NCBI GenBank assembly: GCA_034430595.1
Contig: DAOUEL010000001.1
Coordinates: forward strand, 1 to 24,154
Direction: 5' to 3'
DNA from: E44-bin32 sp034430595
GTDB lineage: Bacteria > Chloroflexota > Anaerolineae > Anaerolineales > E44-bin32
DNA: 24,154 nt
A program made the position numbers and the translations under genes. The notes beneath the pieces were generated by a model that did not search any database, was not told the origin of the DNA, and worked only from the letters and a program-made list of their open reading frames with translations. Shown here piece by piece: positions 14,729 to 22,713 of the stretch (the stretch's first letter is position 1; the number at the start of each line of letters is the position of its first letter).

Positions 14729-16474
14729 TTACCCGGGCGGGGTCGAGGTCAGGATCTCTACCTCGTGCCAGGCCGGCCACAGGTCGAGGACATAGGTTGT
14801 CACGACTCGGACAAGATCGACGCCGATCAGCGGCTCTTCCGGGGTATACGTAAGGACATCGCCTTCACCCGTCACGCCGTCGAAGGTATGTACCAGCGCA
14901 ATGGGCTCGCCCACCTGCCTCACCCAGAGCTGGTGCACGCTGCGCCCGGGCGGGTCCTGGGCGACGGTGAGCACGATCGACTCGACATCGGTGGGCGCTG
15001 CCAGCGAGAACTGGATCCACTGCGGCGCCCCAGCTGAGCTGTTCCAGTAGTCCATGCTTCCATCGGCCGCCTGCTCGGGCGGATAGCCTAGCGCGTAACT
15101 CGATGCTGTGATCACGGCTCGGGATGCCGCGTTGAAGCGGATGAAGTCGAAATCGCCGTAGGCGCAGGGATCCGGGCGGTTGGCCGGCGCGAGCACCGTC
15201 GCCACGACGCCATCGTCTTCATAGGCATTCCAGAACTCGTCCTGTGGGTTCACCCCCCAGGTCCAGAACAGCCAGCCGTCGATTCCGTAATTGCACGATT
15301 CGACCTGCCAGGCTTGCAGCGCCGCCGCGCCGCGTTCGGCGGTGGCGTAGTTGTGCTTATCCGCCCCGAACTCGCCCATCAGGATCAGCTTATCCCCGGC
15401 GCCGACCAGTGCGAAGTTCTCCACATGTTCCTTCATCGACAGGTCGTAGCCTGGATAGGCGTGGATATCGATGAAATCGAGCTGCGATTCGCGCACGACG
15501 CGATCGAGGTAGACCAGGCGCAGGTCACCCTCCCGCACCGGGTTCGGCTCCTGCTGGACGAAGAAACCCATCGTAACCAGCGCGGTAGGGTCGACGGCCA
15601 GGATCGAATTCCGCAGCTGCTCGATCCAGTACAGCCAGCCTTCCTCCATCATCTGCACCTGGGAGCCCGGATCGGCCATGTCATAGCTGCTGCCATTGGC
15701 CGTGGTGACCGTACCAGAGGTCTGGCTCAAGGGCGGGGAATCGGCTTCGTAGAAGGCTTCATTTTTCAACTCGTAGGCCAGCACGGCGTCGAGCGGCGCC
15801 CCGCGCTCGATCAAGCCCTGGATCAAGTCCTCCCAGTAGCTACGTTCGGCATTGATGCCGTGATCGGTCAGGTAGACGCCGTTGTAGCCCACGTATGCGG
15901 CACGGCCGAGCTCCTGGCTGTAGCCGCCATCATCCGGGACCCAGTCATCGGTGAAAACGACGTAAATGCCATTCTGTTTCGCCAGGCGCAGGAACTCGGC
16001 CATGTTGTCCAGGTAGGCATCCGACAACCCGCCGGCCGGATTACCAATGCACCCGCCCACCTCGCCCCAGCAGGCGTTCTTCCACATCCGTACCGTGTTG
16101 AAACCCAGCGCCGCCATCTGCTGCAGCTCGGCTTCAGCCTGGTCCAGCTCGCCGAAGGAAGTGTTGAAGAGCGCATCGACCCAGATGTCGCCCCGTCCAG
16201 GCGAGGGCCTGGACACCCAATGGACATAGTCCGCGCCGCGCGGCACGAAGCGCTCGCCGGTTACCCGGTCGAAGAATTCCAGGCCGGAGCTCCCAGTGCG
16301 GACGCCGATGCGATGTTCGACGGGAATGGGTAATTCCGTCGGTGTTGGGACTTCGGTGGGAGCGGCAGGGGTGGCTGTGGATTCTGGTCCCGAGGTTGGA
16401 GTGCCGGGGGATGGTGAACATCCTGCCAAAGCAACCAGAAGTAAAAGATCGACCAGTGTGTGGCGCAAATTCAT
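14729..16474 (-). CDS. Exported GH5-like glycoside hydrolase with F5/8 type C domain
   Basis: A 581-residue lipoprotein. Signal peptide with lipobox LAGC (C19); Pro/Thr linker (22-52); (beta/alpha)8 hydrolase domain (about 58-440); and a C-terminal F5/8 type C (discoidin) carbohydrate-binding domain (about 450-575). Likely acid/base is E239 in YELKNEAF and nucleophile E368 in LMGEFGAD, the Asn-Glu...Glu pattern of clan GH-A (GH5-like). A stacking Trp is present in LFWTWG. It should hydrolyse an extracellular beta-linked glycan, anchored to the cell surface; the exact substrate is unknown. Start at 16474 has GGAGGG five bases upstream; a TTG five codons earlier is rejected. It follows the beta-lactamase-fold gene by 142 bp in the same orientation. 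Confidence 0.82.
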   Translation of the reverse strand: MNLRHTLVDLLLLVALAGCSPSPGTPTSGPESTATPAAPTEVPTPTELPIPVEHRIGVRTGSSGLEFFDRVTGERFVPRGADYVHWVSRPSPGRGDIWVDALFNTSFGELDQAEAELQQMAALGFNTVRMWKNACWGEVGGCIGNPAGGLSDAYLDNMAEFLRLAKQNGIYVVFTDDWVPDDGGYSQELGRAAYVGYNGVYLTDHGINAERSYWEDLIQGLIERGAPLDAVLAYELKNEAFYEADSPPLSQTSGTVTTANGSSYDMADPGSQVQMMEEGWLYWIEQLRNSILAVDPTALVTMGFFVQQEPNPVREGDLRLVYLDRVVRESQLDFIDIHAYPGYDLSMKEHVENFALVGAGDKLILMGEFGADKHNYATAERGAAALQAWQVESCNYGIDGWLFWTWGVNPQDEFWNAYEDDGVVATVLAPANRPDPCAYGDFDFIRFNAASRAVITASSYALGYPPEQAADGSMDYWNSSAGAPQWIQFSLAAPTDVESIVLTVAQDPPGRSVHQLWVRQVGEPIALVHTFDGVTGEGDVLTYTPEEPLIGVDLVRVVTTYVLDLWPAWHEVEILTSTPPG

Positions 16475-16616
16475 GGAGGCCCTCCGCAAGCCCGTGAGTT
16501 TTGCGCCCTAACGGATCGGCCGCTTGGATGCCCGGGTCTGCTCAATGAGCTAACTCGGACCAATCATACCCTATTTGGATCGAGCAAAGGGGGGAATTTG
16601 AATCGAAAGCCGGGCA

Positions 16617-19010
16617 CTACGGACACATGGAGATGATCTTGTCCGCCTCGTACAGAGCGGCGTCCCAGGTGAACTCGCGGCCATCACTGGCGTAGTAGTA
16701 GGTCGTGCCGTTCGGGAAGAGGGCGACGACGATCCCGCTGTAGCCCAGCATGTGCGGCACCCACACCTCGCAGTCGAACCCGCGCGTGTAGGCACGTGCC
16801 CAGAAGGCGTTGTTGTACTTCTGGTTGGGCCCGATCGCCACGCCGCGGTCGTCCGGGTCGCGCTGCAAGGCCGCCGCCAGCTGGTCCGGCTGCAGGAACT
16901 GCTCGCCGCCGATGGCGCCGTCGTCCACGTTCAAAAAGGTTGCCAGCTTGGCCATGTCATCCGGGGTCCACCACATCCCCAGCCCGCCGTACGGCTGGCC
17001 CTGCCAGCCGTCGTCCTTCGTGCGCAGGACGCTTAACATCCCGGGGTTGAGCTCGAGCGGCCGGTAGATCTCCTCGACCACGAAGTCGAAGATGTCCGCC
17101 CCAATGCCTTCTTTCGTCTCGAGGTAATTCTGCAGTGCGCGCGTGAGGATGAAGGTGTCCGAGGTGCGGTACACCCACTGCGTCCCGGGCGGGGCGCCGT
17201 GCGGCCAGTTGAAAGCGGCCGTGATCAGGTCGGCGTAGTATTCGCTTGTCCAGAAGGGGTCGGTATCGAAATGTTCCTCATCGACCATGTTACCGGCACT
17301 GCGAAAGTTGCCGGTCGCCATGTCGAGCGTGTTGTTGAAGGTGACCTTGCTCCAATCACCCTGGCTCTCCGCCGCCTCGGGGACGTAATCCTTGATCAGC
17401 AGGTCGGGGACCCCGGGGCCGTACTTCTGGGCCAGGCGCATCAGCGCCACGCTCACGAAGGACGACTTGGCGGTCGAATAGGAGGCGGCGCGCATTGATT
17501 CGCAGTAGGGGTAAGGGCCGTAGCGGGTCTCGCAGCCGCCGACGTAGTTCACACCGTTCACGACGAAGCCGTACCAGGTCATGGCGCCCGGGCTGACGCC
17601 GCGCCCGAAGGCCGTTAGGTCCACACCGGGGTAGTCCTGAGCCAGCGCTTCGATCGGCTTCACCGGGAAGCGAGCGGCCAGCTCGCGGTCGAAGTCGGCC
17701 CGCACCCGGTCGGCCCCCGGGACCGGTCCGGGATTGTAGACCGCCTCCAGCAGCCCCCACAGATCGGTGTGAAGCGAGACCGTCGTCTCCTGCGTAACCT
17801 GGTACCAGACGTGCGAGGCGTGTTCGTCGTCGAAGAGGAAGGTCATCACCCCGTTGAAGACCGCGTTCGAGCCCTTCCAGACCAGCGCGAAGGGGAAGGA
17901 GGCGCGCGAAAAGCTGCCATCGCCGGCCTCGTTCCAGACCCGGCCCGGCTCGAGCATCAGGTTCCAATCCGGGTGATCGGCGATGATCAGCCCGCGCTGG
18001 ACCGGGACCAGGTAGTCCCCACTCTGTACGAAGGCGTAGTCGAACTTCGGCAGGTGGGCGGCTTGCGGATCGATGTCCGGGTCGCCGCTCCGCACGAGCA
18101 GCGAGCCGAGCTCACTCTCGCCGCGCAGCTCCAGCCGGCCCTCGAAGACGTGCGACGCCGGGGCGGCCTCAGCGGAGAGCGCCAATGCGGTGTTGTCGAC
18201 CGGCGCCTCGGCCTCGAAGCCGTCCATCAGGTCGTCGTAGGTGAGCAGGGAGCGTTCGACTGCGCCTGTTCCCGTGAGAGCCGAGCCCGCGCTGGCCGGC
18301 ATGCCGATCGTCACCCATTGCTCCGGGTCGAACTGCATTTGAGCAGGCATTTCGCCGGGCGCAGGACGACTGATATCGTCCCCGAGTGCGGCCGGCCAGA
18401 TCACCTTCACATAGATATTGGAGGACCGCATCAGGTTCATCGCCAGGCGGACCGTGGGTGTGGCGACTTCGATCTTGTATTCGAGTTCATTGGGGGTGCC
18501 CATGTACGAGTTGGCCGCCACCCAGCGCTCCTCTTCGAAGAAGGCCTCCCGCTCGGCGACGGCGGCCGGTCCGTCGTCGGTCGCCCGGCAGCGCCAGTTG
18601 AAGTCCTGCGTTCGATTCCAGCTCTCGCCCTGCCGAGCGTAGATCGCCGTACCGAGGGCAGCCGAAGCGTGCAGGATAGCGATCTCGCCGCCATGGTCGA
18701 GGTAGATGTTGCCGGCGACCAGCTCGGGTTTACTTCCCCGTACACCCAGGTAGAGGTAGCCGCCGCTATAAAGCAGGAACAGCTCACTGCCGTCCGAGAA
18801 TGTCTCCACCCGGGCGCCGTCCCACTCGCCGGCTGAGAGCGTGCCATCGATGGTAGGCGGCTCCCCCGGCGGGACTCTGAAATCGAACGCGGGCGTCGGC
18901 GTGGGGCTGGGTGCAGCCGGCGCCGTCGTCGCCGCCGGCGCGGCGCACGCGGCCGCCAGGGACAGAAGCAGGAGGGCAGCGAGCCAGCGTGTGGGGGGAA
19001 TGCGATTCAT
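16617..19010 (-). CDS. Exported beta-sandwich plus serine beta-lactamase-fold hydrolase
   Basis: A 797-residue protein with a signal peptide (hydrophobic 9-21, possible weak lipobox AAAC at C22) and Pro/Thr linker to 41. An N-terminal domain (about 44-210) opens PPTIDGTLSAGEWDGA with LFLLYSGGYLYLGV, as in CBM9/DOMON-like beta-sandwiches. A middle region (210-465) has no recognised motif. The last third (470-797) is a class C beta-lactamase/PBP-like serine hydrolase: S512-T-A-K515 is the nucleophile and lysine pair, and Y614 in WVYRTSDTF matches the second motif Tyr. A KTG-like third motif is not obvious. It may be an esterase, peptidase or amidase, and should not be read as antibiotic resistance. 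Start at 19010 (GGAGGG six bases upstream) is preferred over TTG at 19013. Confidence 0.8.
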   Translation of the reverse strand: MNRIPPTRWLAALLLLSLAAACAAPAATTAPAAPSPTPTPAFDFRVPPGEPPTIDGTLSAGEWDGARVETFSDGSELFLLYSGGYLYLGVRGSKPELVAGNIYLDHGGEIAILHASAALGTAIYARQGESWNRTQDFNWRCRATDDGPAAVAEREAFFEEERWVAANSYMGTPNELEYKIEVATPTVRLAMNLMRSSNIYVKVIWPAALGDDISRPAPGEMPAQMQFDPEQWVTIGMPASAGSALTGTGAVERSLLTYDDLMDGFEAEAPVDNTALALSAEAAPASHVFEGRLELRGESELGSLLVRSGDPDIDPQAAHLPKFDYAFVQSGDYLVPVQRGLIIADHPDWNLMLEPGRVWNEAGDGSFSRASFPFALVWKGSNAVFNGVMTFLFDDEHASHVWYQVTQETTVSLHTDLWGLLEAVYNPGPVPGADRVRADFDRELAARFPVKPIEALAQDYPGVDLTAFGRGVSPGAMTWYGFVVNGVNYVGGCETRYGPYPYCESMRAASYSTAKSSFVSVALMRLAQKYGPGVPDLLIKDYVPEAAESQGDWSKVTFNNTLDMATGNFRSAGNMVDEEHFDTDPFWTSEYYADLITAAFNWPHGAPPGTQWVYRTSDTFILTRALQNYLETKEGIGADIFDFVVEEIYRPLELNPGMLSVLRTKDDGWQGQPYGGLGMWWTPDDMAKLATFLNVDDGAIGGEQFLQPDQLAAALQRDPDDRGVAIGPNQKYNNAFWARAYTRGFDCEVWVPHMLGYSGIVVALFPNGTTYYYASDGREFTWDAALYEADKIISMCP

Positions 19011-19110
19011 CAAAAGCCCTCCTCGTGAGCGCGTCCGGGGGTTCGCGCTCCTGCACTAAATACCCTGCGCAGTACGTTCGAGGTTCAAGCCGGAGGCTGG
19101 AAGGGTTGGA

Positions 19111-19815
19111 CTAGAGCGAGCGGCCGAGGGCGTGATCCCTGAGCAGCTTGCGTGTTGACCACCAGCCGGGCAGGTGGCGATCCATGAGGGCCTTGAAGCG
19201 GGCGTTGTGGGAGGGTTCTAGCAGGTGGACCAGCTCGTGGACGAGTACGTATTCCAGGCATTTGGGGTCGAAGCGGGCCAGCTCGGTGTTGAGGCGGATC
19301 GTGCGTGGTTTTGTGCTGCAGGAGCCCCAGCGGGTCTTCATTGTGCGGTAGCTGACTTTCGCAACCTGCACGCCGATGATCGGCTCCCAGCGCACCAGCA
19401 GCGGCGGGACGGCCGCCTCCAGCTGCCGCCGGTACCAGGCCTCGACCAGGGCTTTGCGTTTGGCCACCGTCGTCCCCGGGCAGACCGCCAGCCGCAGCGC
19501 CGCGCCGCGCAGTTCGACCGAGGGCTTCCCTTGAGTTTCGACCACCCCCAGGTGAACCGTCCGGCCCCAGATGGAGAACGGCTCGCCGCTGGCGTACTTA
19601 TGGCGAATGGGCTGTGACCGGGAGCGCGTTTTCGCCTGCTGGCGCCGAATCCAATCGAGCTTCGAGCGGGCGAAAGCCTCCAGCTCGCGGTTCGACATCC
19701 GCCTGGGTGCCGACATGCGCACCTCGCCCGCGCCGTTTACGCGCAGGTAGGCGTGCTTGATCGCTTTGCGGGTGACTGCAATGGTGAGATCTTCCAGTTG
19801 GATTCGGGGAGTCAT
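19111..19815 (-). CDS. YgjP/DUF45 family zinc metallopeptidase
   Basis: A 234-residue cytoplasmic protein. The catalytic HExxH appears in VLVHELVHLLEPSHNARF, with the downstream HNxxF typical of the YgjP (DUF45, SprT-like) family, and the preceding RWGSC motif is also a family hallmark. No signal or membrane segment. Family members are often found next to restriction-modification genes, but none is visible here; the biological role is unproven. It follows the OLD-family gene by 53 bp of AT-rich sequence, and AGAAGG stands three bases in front of the ATG. Its base composition is as GC-rich as the genes to its left, unlike the three genes to its right. Confidence 0.88.
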   Translation of the reverse strand: MTPRIQLEDLTIAVTRKAIKHAYLRVNGAGEVRMSAPRRMSNRELEAFARSKLDWIRRQQAKTRSRSQPIRHKYASGEPFSIWGRTVHLGVVETQGKPSVELRGAALRLAVCPGTTVAKRKALVEAWYRRQLEAAVPPLLVRWEPIIGVQVAKVSYRTMKTRWGSCSTKPRTIRLNTELARFDPKCLEYVLVHELVHLLEPSHNARFKALMDRHLPGWWSTRKLLRDHALGRSL

Positions 19816-19868
19816 CGGCCTTCTACAAAAAAATTTACTTCATTTATTGTAATTGTTGGGATTCTTAA

Positions 19869-21560
19869 TTAACTGTTCCATTCGTGGATTTTCTCTGTTA
19901 TTTCTTCTAGAATCTTACGCAATGACCCTTCGATATCTTCACCTGAAAAATCATTTGATATCAACCTTGCATACTTCACTTTATTACTTGCATATTTAAT
20001 TTCGGCTCCACCATTTGCCCTGAGTTCATTATCAAGCCTCTCTGGAAAAGACGAGTACTTATCATTTACAAACTCAGAATCGATTCCTTGTAGTGAGAAG
20101 ATTGCCCGACGCATAGACGAGTCAGGTATTAAGTTTTCAATTTCGCGCCCATCGGTTATCCAACATATACCTCCTCCACTTTCACACTCTGCTTTCACCC
20201 TCTCTTTTGTTTGATTTAGTCGCCCTCCACTGGGGCTTTTCCTGTCGCTATCGATAACAACAATTGCATTTTGATTTATTTTTAGAATATGGATTAATTG
20301 CTCTGGGACTCCCTCTCTTTCGAATCCCAAGTGACTTAGCAGTCGGCCACCATAGAACATTATCGAGAAATCACGACCCTCCTGTAATTCGTTGTCATTG
20401 ATCTCTAGCCATCTTTTAATATATATTCGATCACTTGGTCCCTCTACCCATATCGTACAATTCGTCATGAGAACATCACTGGGTGCAACACCAAGGTCAC
20501 GCAAGGCAAGAATGCTCGACCGATCGCCGATTAAGGCAGAGCCACGAGTAGATCCATTCTCAGATTTTATATGGAAGACTTGGACATCCTCCACCCAATC
20601 GATCGCGTTCACAAAAACATGTGAGTGAGAAGTAATCAGGTAATTGTTTGAAGTGTTTTTCGTTATGAATCTGACAAATTCTCTTTGTAGGCGTGGGTGC
20701 ATATGAATTTCTGGCTCTTCAATGCAATATAAATCGCCTTCGTTTTCGAGTAAGGCGGTAAGAAGTATTACTAGTTCATGGGTACCTGTACCATACGAAC
20801 TAAGAGGCAAACGGAGTCCATCATTGTTTAATAGAAGTTCATCCTCTTTCGTTATCTCAATATTTGCCGATGGAAGATGTAATAGTTCGCGCAGAAAGGA
20901 CTGAACTCGTTCGAATTTATCTCTTTGTCTGTCCTGTCCAATCGGAGGAATCTGATACTGGCCAAGCAAGCCAATTAAATTTCGCCCTGCATAGGAATAT
21001 TCATCACCCGGAGTAATTTGTCGAAATTCAGGTATTGTGTGGACATTCGGGATCGCAGATTTGAATCGATTGAAGGCTGATTGCGCTTGCTCCCTCATTT
21101 CCTTCTGAAGTGTTTCCGTTGGCAGTTGTCGATTGAATTGGCGATTGGAAACCAACAGAAGTAATTTCCTTGCGGTACCAAAATCAGTGATAGAAGAACC
21201 ACTCCAGTCGTTATATGAAACTGAAGACGGAGGCTTGACAGAAATATCAAATGAGATGTACTTAGAACTAAGGAGTGAACTAATTAGGCGTAGCTCCTCC
21301 GAGTCAGAGTCTTGAATTTCAAACTCAAGCACATATCGGAAGATGGAAGAACCATCACGTCTAAACTGATCAAGTCCAGATATCGAAAAAGATTTTTCAT
21401 CTTTATGAATTTCAGAGATCAGACGGACTGCCCTAATAACATTCGACTTGCCGCTATTATTTTGACCAATTAATATGTTGCACTTTGACCACGGCCTAAG
21501 AGAAACACCTTCATCCCCTAAGCTTCGATAGCTCTTAATCTCTAAGCCAGAAATTCTCAT
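19869..21560 (-). CDS. OLD-family ATP-dependent nuclease (ABC ATPase plus TOPRIM)
   Basis: A 563-residue protein with two parts. Residues 1-350 form an ABC/SMC-type ATPase: Walker A GQNNSGKS (32-39), Walker B LYCIEEPEIHMHP (E281/E282), and an H-loop in ITSHSHVFV; a signature-like LSSYGTGTHEL precedes Walker B. Residues 365-480 are a TOPRIM nuclease domain with E373 (WVEGPSD), D437-x-D439 (IVVIDSD) and GREIENLIP. OLD proteins are ATPase-linked nucleases, some protecting against phage. The gene is markedly AT-rich against a GC-rich background, a sign of transfer. It has no UvrD-like helicase partner, as in Gabija, and no reverse transcriptase. GGGAAA about nine bases upstream serves as the ribosome site. 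Confidence 0.9.
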   Translation of the reverse strand: MRISGLEIKSYRSLGDEGVSLRPWSKCNILIGQNNSGKSNVIRAVRLISEIHKDEKSFSISGLDQFRRDGSSIFRYVLEFEIQDSDSEELRLISSLLSSKYISFDISVKPPSSVSYNDWSGSSITDFGTARKLLLLVSNRQFNRQLPTETLQKEMREQAQSAFNRFKSAIPNVHTIPEFRQITPGDEYSYAGRNLIGLLGQYQIPPIGQDRQRDKFERVQSFLRELLHLPSANIEITKEDELLLNNDGLRLPLSSYGTGTHELVILLTALLENEGDLYCIEEPEIHMHPRLQREFVRFITKNTSNNYLITSHSHVFVNAIDWVEDVQVFHIKSENGSTRGSALIGDRSSILALRDLGVAPSDVLMTNCTIWVEGPSDRIYIKRWLEINDNELQEGRDFSIMFYGGRLLSHLGFEREGVPEQLIHILKINQNAIVVIDSDRKSPSGGRLNQTKERVKAECESGGGICWITDGREIENLIPDSSMRRAIFSLQGIDSEFVNDKYSSFPERLDNELRANGGAEIKYASNKVKYARLISNDFSGEDIEGSLRKILEEITEKIHEWNS

Positions 21561-21659
21561 TTACTAATTTCCCTTTGTTAAACCGTGGCTTTAGGCTAAT
21601 GGAGTAAACAAGTAGTTGTCGTAACAGCCTCGAGCTGCGAAGTCCCACGCTCTTGGTGG

Positions 21660-21751
21660 GGAGGCGCCGGGGCAACCCTTCCTACGAGGAATTCTCGTCT
21701 CAATAACCCGCTCCATCGATTGTATTTCGCGCTGCATCCCCGGTCGCCTCC
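21660..21751. repeat. Imperfect inverted repeat between OLD gene and hypothetical gene
   Basis: GGAGGCGCCGGGG (21660-21672) faces CCCCGGTCGCCTCC (21738-21751), complementary except for one extra T. The spacer is 65 bp and contains a smaller nearly palindromic stretch (ACGAGGAATTCTCGT, 21684-21698). It lies in the 219-bp gap before the OLD gene, immediately after the stop of the preceding gene. It could be an mRNA structure or a recombination site; no T-run makes it a terminator. Confidence 0.6.
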
Positions 21752-21779
21752 AGTGAGTTGTTAGCCGCCAATGTATTCT

Positions 21780-22619
21780 TCACGCGCGGGAGTTGGCACA
21801 AGTTATAATGCGCAATTCCAACAATTCGGCAGTTAGCTCGGCAATAACTCTGATTGCGCCCCGAATCGATGGCAATCGATCGAGCGTAGCTTGGACCTGG
21901 TCGAGCCTAACGGCAAACAACTCTACCATTGGAGCAAGCTCGGAATCCCTTGGATCATAAGAAGGATTCTTGGCAACAATCCAGGCAATATTGGAGTCAA
22001 TGGACGGTAGATCTGGCTGAAATATGTTTTGGTCATTCACGACAACGAAGCCATGTTTTGTCTTGTTGTAAGCCCTAACGAGAGCACGGTCCTCGATAAG
22101 ATATATGTTCGATGCCTGTGAAAGTAAAACGTTTGCTTCAAAATAGAGTCTGGACAAGGCGGAATTAGAGAACTCGGCGTGGGCATCGGTGATCTCTCCA
22201 AGTGAGGGGAGATTGAGGCCCGCCGAAAGACCATCGCCTTCACGCACAATACTATAGATCTCACTGAGAGTTGTGGTCGGAGCCAACGGAGCTCGAGTTC
22301 CATATGTAAGGTATGAATAGACTAGCCCAGCTCCCTCATCACGATGGCGAACTGCGATACACAGCGCGCCGAGGCCTTCCAGAGCAGCCATGAACTCAGT
22401 GAACAGCTTGACTGCTAAAAGCTTCTGAGCATCTGGCTCCTGGGTGGACGCAATCGCATCAGAAATGGATGATGCAGCCACTAGATGACCCCTGCTGCCA
22501 AAGCCCTGATAATCCCTAAGAAACCTGACCGCGACCATAGTGCCGACGTCTAATGAATCTTGCACAACCAGCAACCTTACTCTCGGTGATGTAAAGCCGC
22601 CGATTGGCTGAACCGGCAA
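21780..22619 (-). CDS. Hypothetical protein, possible HEPN-like helical domain
   Basis: No family is recognised for this 279-residue protein. It has no signal peptide or membrane segment, and is mostly predicted helical from its pattern. A suggestive segment is R182-AYNKTK-H189 followed by GFVVV: Arg and His six residues apart in an N-x-x-K-H-G context, as in some HEPN-like proteins, but by itself this is weak. The start is uncertain: TTG at 22619 has AGAAG two bases upstream, and in-frame GTG and ATG codons at residues 19 and 28 are alternatives. It lies between the HEPN-like gene and the OLD gene, on the same strand. Base composition is intermediate between the neighbours. Confidence 0.65.
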   Translation of the reverse strand: MPVQPIGGFTSPRVRLLVVQDSLDVGTMVAVRFLRDYQGFGSRGHLVAASSISDAIASTQEPDAQKLLAVKLFTEFMAALEGLGALCIAVRHRDEGAGLVYSYLTYGTRAPLAPTTTLSEIYSIVREGDGLSAGLNLPSLGEITDAHAEFSNSALSRLYFEANVLLSQASNIYLIEDRALVRAYNKTKHGFVVVNDQNIFQPDLPSIDSNIAWIVAKNPSYDPRDSELAPMVELFAVRLDQVQATLDRLPSIRGAIRVIAELTAELLELRIITCANSRA

Positions 22620-22713
22620 GACTTCTTTCGATCAAGGCTACCGAAAACTTCCCTGGGCGTCTCTATTTTCGACCGCACTGCTACCCTTTGCATGTTAAAG
22701 CCTCGTATATTGG

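Noticed and set aside
15314..16333. 339-residue plus-strand open frame opposite the GH5-like gene
   Set aside because: Antisense shadow of a high-GC gene; no ribosome site and no recognisable motif, whereas the opposite strand has signal peptide and active-site motifs.
16617..18000. Antibiotic-resistance beta-lactamase
   Set aside because: Only the fold and S-x-x-K are seen; the size, extra domains and missing third motif point to another hydrolase.
17769..18836. 355-residue plus-strand open frame opposite the beta-lactamase-fold gene
   Set aside because: Antisense shadow; Arg/Val/His-rich composition typical of the complementary frame of GC-rich genes.
19111..19815. YgjP metallopeptidase as part of a restriction-modification locus
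   Set aside because: No methyltransferase, specificity or restriction subunit is visible in the window.
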